DNA of 64,000 nt, taken from contig NZ_CP177163.1 in NCBI RefSeq assembly GCF_046736075.1, forward strand, positions 2,046,001-2,110,000, given 5' to 3'. Under the pieces are notes generated by a model that was not told where the DNA came from, did no database searches, and saw only the letters and a list, made by a program, of their open reading frames with translations. Shown here one piece after another: positions 44,666 to 53,811 of this stretch (position 1 is the stretch's first letter; each line of letters begins with the position of its first letter). The DNA is from Stenotrophomonas sp046736075 (GTDB lineage: Bacteria > Pseudomonadota > Gammaproteobacteria > Xanthomonadales > Xanthomonadaceae). The translations under genes and the position numbers were made by a program.

Positions 44666-46036
44666 TTACAACAGCGTCCCGCTCAGGATCATCGCCGCGA
44701 TGCTGAAGTAGATCACCAGGCCGGTCACATCGACCAGCGTGGCCACGAACGGCGCCGATGCGCTGGCCGGGTCGAAACCGAGCCGCTTGAGGATGAAGGG
44801 CAGCATCGAGCCGGACAGCGAGCCGAACGTGACGATGCCAACCAGCGCCGCGCCGATGGTCAGCGCCAGCAGCTTCCAGTGCTCGCCGTAGTCGTGCAGG
44901 CCCAGCAGCTGCCAGCTCACGATGCGGATGATGGCCAGCACGCCAAGAATGGCGCCGAGGGTGACGCCGGTGGGAATCTCGCGCAGCGCCACCTTCCACC
45001 AGTCGCGCAGGCGCAGCTCGCGCAGGGCCAGGCTGCGGATCAACAGCGAGGTGGCCTGCGAGCCGGAGTTGCCGCCGGAGCTCATGATCAGTGGAATGAA
45101 CAGGGTCAGCACCACGGCGCGGGCCAGTTCGTCCTCGTAGTGCTGCATGGCGCTGGCAGTGAGCATTTCGCCGAGGAACAGCACGCTGAGCCAGCCGGCA
45201 CGCTTGCGCAGCATCTCGAAGAAGCCGATCTGCATGTACGGCTTTTCCAGTGCCTCCATGCCGCCGAACTTGTGCGCGTCTTCGGTGGATTCCTCGATCA
45301 GCGCGTCCAGGATGTCATCCACGGTGACGATGCCCAGCACGTGGCGCTGCGCATCCACCACGGGGATGGCGAGCAGGTCGTGACGGCGGATCAGCTGCGC
45401 CACTTCTTCCTGGTCGAGCATGGCGTCCACGCTCACTGGCGGATTGACCTGGGCCACCTCGAGGATGGGCTCATCGGGCAGGCCGGTGATCAGCCGGCGC
45501 ATGGTCACCACCTGCACCAGCACGCGCGTCTGCGGGTCCAGCACGTAGATGGCGTAGACGGTTTCGCGGGTGCGTTCGACGTCGCGGATGTGCTGCAGGG
45601 TGCGGCCCACGGTCCAGTCCGAGGGCACGCTGACAAACTCGGTGGTCATCAACGCACCGGCCGTATGCGCCGGGTAGCTCAGCAGCTGCTGGATCGACTG
45701 GCGTGATTCCGGCGAAAGCAGCGGGATCAGCCGGGCGCGGTCGTCGGCGTCCAGTTCATGGACGATGTCGGTGGCGCGGTCGTCGGCCATCAGCCCGAGC
45801 AGCGCGGCGGCACGGGCCACCGGCATCGCGGCGACCAGATCGCCGCCGCGGTTGAGCTCGGGCTGTTCAAGCATCTTCACCGCACGCGGCAACGGCAACG
45901 CCGCCAGCGTGTCGGCGGCGCGCGACAGCTCCAGGGTGTTGAGGAATTCCACCGCATCGGCGGTGTTGAAGGCATCGAGGGGCGCGCTCAGGGAGGCGGC
46001 ATCAGCCACCGGGCGCAGCAGGTCTTTCTGGTTCAT
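44666..46036 (-). CDS. mgtE: Magnesium transporter MgtE
   Basis: 456-residue Mg2+ channel. The N-domain (about residues 30-135) has alternating Ala/Leu-rich repeats; two CBS domains follow (MTTEFVSVPSDWTVGRTLQ and LLAIPVVDAQRHVLGIVTVDD); five C-terminal helices include SSGGNSGSQATSLLIRSLAL, the pore motif. ATG 46036 (MNQKDLL) was chosen over a start 8 codons upstream. The CBS/N domains close the pore when cytosolic Mg2+ is high. Confidence 0.92.
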   Translation of the reverse strand: MNQKDLLRPVADAASLSAPLDAFNTADAVEFLNTLELSRAADTLAALPLPRAVKMLEQPELNRGGDLVAAMPVARAAALLGLMADDRATDIVHELDADDRARLIPLLSPESRQSIQQLLSYPAHTAGALMTTEFVSVPSDWTVGRTLQHIRDVERTRETVYAIYVLDPQTRVLVQVVTMRRLITGLPDEPILEVAQVNPPVSVDAMLDQEEVAQLIRRHDLLAIPVVDAQRHVLGIVTVDDILDALIEESTEDAHKFGGMEALEKPYMQIGFFEMLRKRAGWLSVLFLGEMLTASAMQHYEDELARAVVLTLFIPLIMSSGGNSGSQATSLLIRSLALRELRLRDWWKVALREIPTGVTLGAILGVLAIIRIVSWQLLGLHDYGEHWKLLALTIGAALVGIVTFGSLSGSMLPFILKRLGFDPASASAPFVATLVDVTGLVIYFSIAAMILSGTLL

Positions 46037-46404
46037 CGTATTCGCCTGTCGGGGTCGCATTGCGCAACGCCAACGCTGGCGAACCGACCCGTGTCAGGCG
46101 GTAGCCATCGCTGGCGTCGAGCAAGGTCGACTTCTACTGTCGCTGGACATGGGTTGGGGACTCCGGATGGGTGTACTGCCGACGGCGCGGACGCGCCAGC
46201 AGCGGCGGGCAGTCTGGACCTCCCCGGCGGTGAGGTCAACCCGGCGGCGGCGGGCCGTTGCGGCGGCATTGTCGTTGCCGTGGCCGGCGCGTCGCATAAT
46301 GCCTGCACGGCCCCGGCCGAGGGCCTGGATCCCCCCGGCCTCGCGTCACCACGGCTTGTTCCCCTGAACCACGCGGGTCATCGATGTCATGAGCAGGTCC
46401 TCCC
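46037..46404. promoter_or_regulatory. Divergent intergenic region of mgtE and the Kef antiporter
   Basis: 368 bases without a gene. On the mgtE side several short stems can form (GACCTC/GAGGTC, CGCCA-rich hairpin next to the start), so a structured leader is possible, but I do not recognise an M-box or another known Mg2+ riboswitch. Promoters for both genes must lie here. A GCAGGTCCTCCC region precedes the antiporter ATG. Confidence 0.4.
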
Positions 46405-48207
46405 ATGCATAGCGGCGCGCTCGAGCTGGCCCTGGTGCTGCTGCTGGCGGCGGTGATCGCCGTGCCGGTGTTCAAGAAGCTGGGGCTGGGCGCGGTGCTC
46501 GGCTACCTGGCCGCCGGCGTGGTGCTTGGCCCGGACGGGCTGGGCTTCGTGCAGGACGCCGACCGCATCCTGAGCGCGGCTGAAATCGGCGTGGTGATGC
46601 TGCTGTTCGTGATCGGGCTGGAACTGTCCCCGGCGCGGCTGAAGGTGATGCGGCGCTCGGTGTTCGGCGCCGGGGCCCTGCAGGTCGCGCTGAGCGCGCT
46701 GGTGCTGGGTGGCCTGCTGCTGCTCGACCACTTCCAGTGGAAAAGCGCGTTGATCGTGGGGATCGCGCTGGCGTTGTCGTCCACGGCGGTGGGGTTGCAG
46801 CTGCTGTCCGAGCACAAGGCGATCAACAGCGATTACGGTCGCCTGGGCTTTGCGATCCTGCTGTTCCAGGACCTCATCGCCATTCCGCTGCTGGCCGCCA
46901 TTCCGCTGCTCGGCGGGGCCCGCAATGACACCCTGCAGTGGAGCGACGTGGCCGTGGCGCTGGGCGCCTTGGCGGTGGTGATCCTGTGCGGGCGCCCGGT
47001 GCTGCGCCGGCTGTTCAACATCATCGCGCGCACCCGCAGCCCGGAAGTGTTCACCGCGATGGCGCTGCTGGTGGTGCTGGGCACGGCGTGGTTCATGCAG
47101 GAAGCCGGGCTGAGCCCCAGCCTGGGCGCCTTCCTGGCCGGCGTGCTGCTGTCCGATTCGGAGTTCCGGCACGAACTGGAATCGCAGATCGAGCCGTTCA
47201 AGGGACTGCTGCTGGGCCTGTTCTTCATCGCCGTGGGCATGGGCATCGACCTGGACCGCATCGTCGCCGAGCCGGCAATGATCGCTGCCGGCGTGGCCAT
47301 TCTGCTGGTGGTGAAGTTCGGCCTGCTGTTCACCATCGGCAAGCTGGCCAAGCTGCGTACACGGCACGCGGTGCTGCTGGGCAGCGTGCTGTGGCTGGGC
47401 GGCGAATTCGCCTTCGTGGTGTTCAACGAAGCGCAGCGCGCGCACCTGCTGGGCAGCGCCAACCACGACCGGCTGGTGGCGATCGTGGGCCTGTCGATGG
47501 CGATCACGCCGCTGCTGATGATCGCGCTGCTGCGCCTGCTCGGCCGCGACGAGGGGCCCAAGGCGAGCGCGCGTCCGGCCGATACGGTGGACACCGAAGG
47601 CAGCCAGCCGCAGGTGATGATCGCCGGCATGGGCCGCTTCGGCCAGGTGGTGGCACGCCTGCTGACAGCGCAGAAGATCCCGTTCGTGGCGCTGGAGTCC
47701 AACCCCGACACGGTCTCGGACCTGCGCCGGTTCGGCAACAAGCTCTATTACGGCGACCCGACCCGGCCCGAAATGCTGCGCGCTGCGGGCGGTGAGTTCA
47801 TCCGCGTCTACGTGGTGACGCTGGACGATCCCGACGCGAACATGCGCGCCACGCGCCTGATCCGGCGCATGTATCCCAGTGCCGTGGTGCTGGTGCGGGC
47901 GCGCAACCGCCAGCATGCATGGCGTTTGATGGACATGTCGGCCGAGCCGTTCCGCGAGGTGTTCGGCACCAGCCTGGAACTCAGCGAACGCATGCTGATC
48001 GCGCTGGGCATTCCGGCCGAGACCGCGCGCAGCCACGTGCAGCGGTTCCGCGAGCACGACGAGAAGCTGCTGCGCGACCAGTACCTGGTGTACGACGACG
48101 AAGCGGCGGTGATCCAGACCTCGCGCGATGCGCGCGCGGACCTGATGCACCTGTTCGAAGCGGATGCCGAACGCGACGAGACACCCGATACCGACCGACG
48201 CGGCTGA
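46405..48207 (+). CDS. CPA2-family cation:proton antiporter (KefB/KefC-like)
   Basis: 600-residue protein. About 12 membrane helices cover residues 5-385 with the CPA2 motif LLFQDLIAIPLL. A cytoplasmic RCK/TrkA-N domain from about residue 405 has the nucleotide site IAGMGRFGQVVARLL. The length matches KefC (~620). It probably exports K+ in exchange for H+ under electrophile stress, gated by glutathione adducts; no KefF-like ancillary gene is nearby. Confidence 0.9.
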   Translation: MHSGALELALVLLLAAVIAVPVFKKLGLGAVLGYLAAGVVLGPDGLGFVQDADRILSAAEIGVVMLLFVIGLELSPARLKVMRRSVFGAGALQVALSALVLGGLLLLDHFQWKSALIVGIALALSSTAVGLQLLSEHKAINSDYGRLGFAILLFQDLIAIPLLAAIPLLGGARNDTLQWSDVAVALGALAVVILCGRPVLRRLFNIIARTRSPEVFTAMALLVVLGTAWFMQEAGLSPSLGAFLAGVLLSDSEFRHELESQIEPFKGLLLGLFFIAVGMGIDLDRIVAEPAMIAAGVAILLVVKFGLLFTIGKLAKLRTRHAVLLGSVLWLGGEFAFVVFNEAQRAHLLGSANHDRLVAIVGLSMAITPLLMIALLRLLGRDEGPKASARPADTVDTEGSQPQVMIAGMGRFGQVVARLLTAQKIPFVALESNPDTVSDLRRFGNKLYYGDPTRPEMLRAAGGEFIRVYVVTLDDPDANMRATRLIRRMYPSAVVLVRARNRQHAWRLMDMSAEPFREVFGTSLELSERMLIALGIPAETARSHVQRFREHDEKLLRDQYLVYDDEAAVIQTSRDARADLMHLFEADAERDETPDTDRRG

Positions 48208-48220
48208 GCTGCCGCGTCGG
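48195..48220. terminator. Bidirectional hairpin between convergent genes
   Basis: CCGACGCGGC, TGAGCT, GCCGCGTCGG. The antiporter's TGA stop is in the loop, and the ankyrin gene ends three bases beyond the stem. Shared end structure for both transcripts. Confidence 0.7.
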
Positions 48221-48222
48221 CG

Positions 48223-51200
48223 TCAGCCGTTGTCGCGCAGGAACCGCGCCATCGAGGACACGCCGGGCACCAGCGGTTCGAACTCGCCGGCCACGTCGAT
48301 GAAGCCGCGCATCACCGCGATCTCGCGCGGGCTGCGGTTGAGCGCGTCGCGCACGTCCGGATCGGCGCCGGCACGCAGCAACCGCTGCACAAGCAACGGC
48401 AGGCCATGCAGGGCGGCCAGGTGCAGCGGCCCGAACCCGCGCGGATCGCGCACGTCCAGCGAAACCTCTTCATCGAGCAGGCGCTCGACCGCGGCCAGCA
48501 CCACCTGCTCGTCGCAGGCGGTGCCCGGTTCGGCGCGGGCGCCGAGCAGCAGCAGCAGCGGCGTCACCGAGCCGGCCGCGGCCTGGTCCGGCTCCGCACC
48601 GGCCAGCAGCAGCGTATCCAGCAGCGCCAGCAAGCGCGAACGGTCGCGTGCGCTGAAGCCGTACAGCGCTGCGCAGTGCAACGGCCCCAGCTGCTGTGCA
48701 TCGCCGGCGTGGACGTTGGCACCTGCGGTGAGCAGGCGCGCGACGATGTCCGGCAGGCCCAGCGCCGAGGCCAGCATCAGCACGGTCACCCCGCCCGGCA
48801 GGCGGTACTCCAGTTCGGCGCCGGCATCGAGCAGCGCCGACACGATGTCGATCTGACGCATGCTGACCGCCGCCGACAACGGCGTGGCGCCGCTGGCCGC
48901 CGCGTGCTGCGGGTTGGCCCCGCGCGCCAGCAGCAGGTCGACCACCGCCAGGTGGCCGCCGCCGGAGGCGCGCAGCAGTGCGGTGCAGCCCTGTGCGTCG
49001 ACCACGTCCACGGCGAAGCCCAGGTCGATCAGGCGGCGCACGGCATCGGCATCGCCGGCCATCGCCGCCGCCGGCAGGTCACCGTCGCGCAGCGCGCGGC
49101 GCGGCAGCGGCCACACGCGCCAGTCGAGCCAGTCGGCCAGATCGCGACGGCCGATCGACAAGGCCACGCCGAGCGGCGTCTGTCCGTCGGCGGCACGTGC
49201 TTCCGGCGATGCGCCCTGCTGCACCAGCAGCTTGATCGAGCCTTCGCGAGCCAGCGCGGTCGCCAGGTGCAGGGCGGTCATGCCGTGGCTGTCACGGGCT
49301 TCGCGGTCCACGCCCAGCGCCAGCAGCGCGTGCTGCAGGCGCAGCCAGCCCAGCCGGACGGCGAGCGACAGCGGCGGGTCGCCGGCCGGTGACGCAGCAA
49401 AGGGATCGGCACCGCGTTCCAGCAGTTCCAGCGCGAGCTGTTCCAGCCCGCGTGAGGCGTGGTCATGCTGCGCACAGGCACTGAGCAGGCGGGCCAGGCC
49501 ACCGCGGCCGGCTGGCGAGACGCCGTGGCGCAGCAGCACCTGCAGCGCCGGCACGGCATCGATGCCGCGCGCGAGCAGCGCGAACATGGGCGTGTCGCCG
49601 CAGGCGTCGAGAACCTCCGGCGCGGCGCCGTGGCCGAGCAGCCAATCCACCGCATGCGGGTCAAGCGCCAGCTCGCCATCGTGCAGCAGGGCGCCCAGTT
49701 CGTCGGCGCCGCACAGGCGCGCCAGCGCCGGCATGCCCTCGACGTTGCCGAAGCCCAGCGCTTCGCGCAGCAGGTCCAGCGGGGGACGGTCCGGCAGCGC
49801 GTTCGTGATGGGATCGGCATCGCCGCCGGTGGCCAGGCCATCGCTCACTGCCGCCGGCAGCGGATAGGCCGGATCCAGCAACGACACGATCGCCCAGCGC
49901 CCTGCGCCAGCGGCGATGTCCACCGCGCGGCGGCCCTGCGGATCGGTCGCGTCGGCGGGGATGCCGAGGTCCAGCAGGCGGCGGATCAGCAGGGGCGACA
50001 CGGTATCGGCCATGCACGCCAGCAGCACCGCGTTGCGGCCTTCGCCATCCACCGCAGTAAGGTCGGGATGGTGCGGCAGCAGGTGTTCGACCACCGCGGC
50101 ACGGCCGCCGCGGGCGGCTTCCAGCCACGGGGTGCGGGCAAGGGCGTCGCGCGCTTCCAGGTTCGCGCCTGCAGCCAGCAGCACATCGATGATGTCCACG
50201 TGGCCGGCCAGCGCCGCTTCATGCAGGGCGCTGCGCCGCTGGCGGTCGCGCGCATCGGCCCGGGCCTTGTGCTTGAGCAGCAGCTGCACACCGGCCGGAT
50301 CGTCTTCCTCGGTGCCGGCGGCGGCCAGCAGAACGGGGGTGCCGTCGGCCGGTTCGGTCTTGGCGCCGCGTTCGAGCAGGAATCGCGCCAGGCGCCAGTT
50401 GCCGACCTGGCAGGCGACCGCCAGCGGCGACCAGCCGTCCAGGTTGAGCGCGTCCACTTCGGCGGCGGCATCGCGCAGCAGCGCGGCCACGCCCGGGTCG
50501 GAACTGCGTGCGGCATGGTGAAGGGGGGTGTTGCCGTCGCTGTCGGCCGCGCGCGAATCGGCGCCGTTGGCGAGCAGGGTCATCACCGCTTCGGGCCGGC
50601 CGTGCCAACTGTCGCGGGTGGCGGCCAGCAGCGGGGTCATGCCGCGCGGCGCGGCATTGATGTCCACGCCACGGGCGATCAGTTCGCGCAGCAGGCGCAG
50701 ATCCGGCAGCACCGCAGCCAGCACGGCCAGGCTGCGCTGGTCGCGCCACTGCGGATCGGGCAGGCCGTGGGGGTCGGCACCGGCCTGCAGCAGCTGCAGC
50801 GCGCGATCGACACGGCCGCTGCGTGCGGCGTCGTACAGCGCCGGCAGGCGTTCGTGCTGGCCCAGCGGTTCCAGCGGGCCGGGCGGGTGCGCGCTGTCGG
50901 CCAGCAGGTCGGTATCGGTGCCGGCGGCCGGCGCACGCGATGCCACATCGGACAGCGCGTCGGCCGGCTGTACGGTCTGCAGCAGCAGGTGGGCCAGCGG
51001 CGACAGCAGCAGCGCGGCCACGGCCAGCGGCCAGCGCGCGCCGTCGGGCACCAGGCCCGGCCAGGCGGGCAGGACGATCAGCGCGCAGACCGCAACGACC
51101 AGTGCCGCCACGGCGAGGCCGCGCCAGGCGGTGAGATCGCGGCCGGCCAGGGTCTGCCAGTGGCGCAGCAGGCTGCCTTCACTGCGCTCGATGGCGTTCC

Positions 51201-51561
51201 ACACCGGCCAGGTGCGCCAGACGCCAAGCAGGGCGGCGCTGACCGCCACGCTCAGACCCAGCACCGCGCCGAGGCTGCCGCTGTCATGCAGTGCGGCCAG
51301 TGGCCAGGCGACCAGTGCCGCCAACAGCAGCGGGCCGGGAAGCCAGAGGGCCAGCAGCGCGGGGAGATCGCGGCGCAGCAGCACCGGCAGCGCCGGCACG
51401 GCGCGCGTGCGCCGCCACCAGGACACGCCGAGCGCGAATGCCGGCTGTGCGAGGGCGGCCGCGAGCGCGCCGGGCACGCCGCCGAGCACCGCTGCCAGCG
51501 CCAGCAGGGCGCCGACGGCGACTGCGATGGCACTGGCGCGGGAGCGCGGAAGGTCAGTCAT
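48223..51561 (-). CDS. Large membrane-anchored ankyrin-repeat protein
   Basis: 1112-residue protein. The first ~210 residues hold about six hydrophobic helices (for example AVAVGALLALAAVLGGVPGA and GLAVAALVVAVCALIVLPAW). The rest is a long array of ankyrin repeats, around 20 by eye, with recognisable DGNTPLHHAA, RSALHEAALAGHVDIIDVLL and HGMTALHLATALAREGSIKL units. The ankyrin solenoid probably faces the cytoplasm or periplasm as a protein-binding scaffold. The start overlaps the ycgL stop (ATGA). Partner unknown. Confidence 0.85.
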   Translation of the reverse strand: MTDLPRSRASAIAVAVGALLALAAVLGGVPGALAAALAQPAFALGVSWWRRTRAVPALPVLLRRDLPALLALWLPGPLLLAALVAWPLAALHDSGSLGAVLGLSVAVSAALLGVWRTWPVWNAIERSEGSLLRHWQTLAGRDLTAWRGLAVAALVVAVCALIVLPAWPGLVPDGARWPLAVAALLLSPLAHLLLQTVQPADALSDVASRAPAAGTDTDLLADSAHPPGPLEPLGQHERLPALYDAARSGRVDRALQLLQAGADPHGLPDPQWRDQRSLAVLAAVLPDLRLLRELIARGVDINAAPRGMTPLLAATRDSWHGRPEAVMTLLANGADSRAADSDGNTPLHHAARSSDPGVAALLRDAAAEVDALNLDGWSPLAVACQVGNWRLARFLLERGAKTEPADGTPVLLAAAGTEEDDPAGVQLLLKHKARADARDRQRRSALHEAALAGHVDIIDVLLAAGANLEARDALARTPWLEAARGGRAAVVEHLLPHHPDLTAVDGEGRNAVLLACMADTVSPLLIRRLLDLGIPADATDPQGRRAVDIAAGAGRWAIVSLLDPAYPLPAAVSDGLATGGDADPITNALPDRPPLDLLREALGFGNVEGMPALARLCGADELGALLHDGELALDPHAVDWLLGHGAAPEVLDACGDTPMFALLARGIDAVPALQVLLRHGVSPAGRGGLARLLSACAQHDHASRGLEQLALELLERGADPFAASPAGDPPLSLAVRLGWLRLQHALLALGVDREARDSHGMTALHLATALAREGSIKLLVQQGASPEARAADGQTPLGVALSIGRRDLADWLDWRVWPLPRRALRDGDLPAAAMAGDADAVRRLIDLGFAVDVVDAQGCTALLRASGGGHLAVVDLLLARGANPQHAAASGATPLSAAVSMRQIDIVSALLDAGAELEYRLPGGVTVLMLASALGLPDIVARLLTAGANVHAGDAQQLGPLHCAALYGFSARDRSRLLALLDTLLLAGAEPDQAAAGSVTPLLLLLGARAEPGTACDEQVVLAAVERLLDEEVSLDVRDPRGFGPLHLAALHGLPLLVQRLLRAGADPDVRDALNRSPREIAVMRGFIDVAGEFEPLVPGVSSMARFLRDNG

Positions 51562-51830
51562 CGTGGGTCATCGCGGCGCGGTACCCGCACCGGCGCGACC
51601 GGCGGGGGCGGCATCTGCAGGTGGAAGCCGCGCTCGGCCAGGTTCGCGCGCACCTGCGCGGCGTCGGCCAGGGCAAGACGACGGTCGGGAGTGAGGGCAA
51701 CTTCCAGGACGAATGCGAACGGCGCCAGCGTGGCCTTCAGTGCGTCGGGAACGGCGCTGAAGTCATCGCGGACGGCGAGGTAGACGTAGGTGTCCTGCTT
51801 GCGTTGGCTTTTATAGACGTAGGCTTGCAT
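51558..51830 (-). CDS. ycgL: YcgL-domain protein
   Basis: 90-residue protein starting MQAYVYKSQRKQDTYVYLA, the YcgL family signature, with ALAPFAFVLEVAL-type core and a proline-rich end. The family is conserved in gammaproteobacteria; function is unknown. It is translationally coupled to the ankyrin gene by a 4-base overlap. Confidence 0.88.
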   Translation of the reverse strand: MQAYVYKSQRKQDTYVYLAVRDDFSAVPDALKATLAPFAFVLEVALTPDRRLALADAAQVRANLAERGFHLQMPPPPVAPVRVPRRDDPR

Positions 51831-52011
51831 GCCCGCGGGGCTTTGCCCTGGGAGTGAGTGGGATGATTGTGGATGAAACCGCGCAAGGGCGAAAGCTGCT
51901 GCGGTACTCCGGCGTCGGTTTTCCGGCGCGCGGCAGATTCAGGTTCATCAATGTCGCGGACCCGTTCAGTTCCGGAGGGCGACACGGACCGGGCGTGGGC
52001 TGGCTGGGGTA

Positions 52012-52043
52012 GCTGCCAGCGCCACCGAAACGGCGCTGGCAGC
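52012..52043. terminator. 12-bp hairpin downstream of a secreted-protein gene
   Basis: GCTGCCAGCGCC, eight bases, GGCGCTGGCAGC, starting 12 bases past the 52056-52493 stop on the minus strand. No U-run. Confidence 0.65.
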
Positions 52044-52055
52044 GGGGTCCTGCGC

Positions 52056-52493
52056 TTACTTGACCTTGGCGTAGGTGCCCTTCAAGGCGACACCGGCCAT
52101 CAGGGTGCCGGCATAGCACTCGTAGTTGGTGCTGCTCTTGAACTCGTTCTTCTTGTAGTAGCTGACGATGTCCACCACGGCATTGGCACCGCGCGACTTG
52201 GCGCCGTCCTGCAGGGCGCGCAGCGCCGACAGGGCAACCCAACGGCAGGCGTCGGCGTCGCTCTTGTTGGCGGCGTTGGTCTTCTTGTTGGTCACATCTT
52301 CACCCAGGCGCTGCTGGACGCTGACCTTCTCGCCGGCCAGGAAGAAGCGCACGCTGCCATCGATACCGGCATTGCGGGCTTCATCGGAATTGATCAGGTC
52401 GTGCAGGGACTGCTCCACGCGGGTGTCGCGGGCCGAGGCGGCGCTCGATACGGCAAGCAGGGCAGCGGTGGCGATCAGGGCAAAACGACGCAT
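52056..52493 (-). CDS. Small secreted protein, YbjQ-like fold suspected
   Basis: 145-residue precursor with signal peptide MRRFALIATAALLAVSSAAS, cut near ASA-RDTR. The central KSRGANAVVDIVSYYKK resembles the core strand-helix of YbjQ/UPF0145-type heavy-metal-binding proteins. Two Cys (ADACRW, NYECYA) may form a disulphide. Homologues are sometimes labelled excinuclease, which the sequence does not support. It lies just past the pigment operon's last gene but has its own hairpin. Confidence 0.65.
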   Translation of the reverse strand: MRRFALIATAALLAVSSAASARDTRVEQSLHDLINSDEARNAGIDGSVRFFLAGEKVSVQQRLGEDVTNKKTNAANKSDADACRWVALSALRALQDGAKSRGANAVVDIVSYYKKNEFKSSTNYECYAGTLMAGVALKGTYAKVK

Positions 52494-52563
52494 TCAACGA
52501 ACTCCTTGTTGGTGTGGCGCGGGATGGTAAGCGATGCGCGGCCCGGTGGCGGGCCGCGCTGGA

Positions 52564-53811
52564 TCAGGATTCGGCCCAGCGGCGGAAGATCAACGAGGTG
52601 TTGATGCCGCCGAAGGCGAAGTTGTTGCTCATGACGTAATCGGTGTGCAGGCTGCGGCCCTCGCCCTGGATGTAGTCGAGTGCGCCGCAGCGCGGATCGA
52701 CCTCGGTCAGGTTCAAGGTCGGCGCGAACCAGCCTTCGCGCATCATCTCGATGCTCAGCCACGCCTCGAACGCCCCGCACGCGCCGAGCATGTGGCCGAC
52801 GTAGCTCTTGAGCGAGCTGATCGGCACGCCGCCCGGGCCGAACACCTGCGCGGTGGCCTGGGTTTCGGCGATGTCGCCGTGATCAGTGGCGGTGCCGTGC
52901 GCGTTGACGTAGCCGATCTGCGCCGGCTCCAGGCCGGCGTCCTCCAGCGCCAGGCGCATCGCCTGGGCCATCGTATCGGCGCTGGGCTGGGTGACGTGCT
53001 GGCCATCGCTGTTGGTGCCGTAGCCGACCACCTCGGCCAGGATCGTCGCGCCGCGTGCGCGCGCATGCTCCAGCTCTTCCAGGATCAGCGTGCCGGCGCC
53101 CTCGCCCAGCACCAGGCCGTCGCGGTGCGCGTCGAACGGACTGGGCGTGGTCTGCGGGGCATCGTTGCGCACGCTGGTGGCGAACAGGGTGTCGAATACC
53201 GCCGCCGCGGTGGCGTCGAGCTGCTCGGCGCCGCCGGTGACCATCACCAGCTGCTTGCCGCTGCGGATCGCCTCATAGCCGGCGCCCACGCCCTGGCTGC
53301 CGGACGTGCAGGCGCTGGAGGTGGTGTAGACGCGGCCGGACAAGCCGAAGAACACGCCGATGTTGACCGGCGAGGTATGGCTCATCATCTTCAGGTACGT
53401 CGTGGCGCTGATGCCTTCGGTGGTGTGCTCGTGGAGCATCCGGCCGAACTCGGCGGTCGCCTCGTGGCTGCCCGAGGACGAGCCGTAGGCCACGCCGGCC
53501 ATGCCGCTGCGCAGGACCGGGTGGCCGAGCAGACCGGCCGATTCCAGCGCCAGTTCGGTGGCGCGCACCGACATCACCGCGACTTTGCCCATGCTGCGGG
53601 TGGTCTTGCGGTTGTAGTTCGGCGGCAGGTCGTAGTCCTGCACCGGCGCGGCCAGACGGGTGTTGAGGCCGTCGAACACCTCCCACTCGGGGATGTAGCG
53701 CACCGCGTTGACGCGGGCGTGCAGGCGTTCGCGGATGCTGGCCCAGTCGTGGCCCAGCGGGCTGAGCGCGGCGGCACCGGTGACCACCACGCGACGATCG
53801 ATCCGGCCCAT
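52564..53811 (-). CDS. Beta-ketoacyl-ACP synthase of aryl-polyene operon (FabF/ApeO-like)
   Basis: 415-residue ketosynthase. The Cys-His-His triad is visible as SSACTSGSQ, NAHGTATDHGD and KSYVGHMLGACG, so it should be active as a condensing enzyme extending the polyene chain with malonyl-ACP. Its ATG overlaps the ketoreductase stop by one base (TGATG). It is the last gene of the operon in the window. Confidence 0.88.
   Translation of the reverse strand: MGRIDRRVVVTGAAALSPLGHDWASIRERLHARVNAVRYIPEWEVFDGLNTRLAAPVQDYDLPPNYNRKTTRSMGKVAVMSVRATELALESAGLLGHPVLRSGMAGVAYGSSSGSHEATAEFGRMLHEHTTEGISATTYLKMMSHTSPVNIGVFFGLSGRVYTTSSACTSGSQGVGAGYEAIRSGKQLVMVTGGAEQLDATAAAVFDTLFATSVRNDAPQTTPSPFDAHRDGLVLGEGAGTLILEELEHARARGATILAEVVGYGTNSDGQHVTQPSADTMAQAMRLALEDAGLEPAQIGYVNAHGTATDHGDIAETQATAQVFGPGGVPISSLKSYVGHMLGACGAFEAWLSIEMMREGWFAPTLNLTEVDPRCGALDYIQGEGRSLHTDYVMSNNFAFGGINTSLIFRRWAES

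Noticed and set aside
52056..52493. Excinuclease subunit annotation
   Set aside because: The product is a 145-residue secreted protein without any ATPase or UvrA feature.
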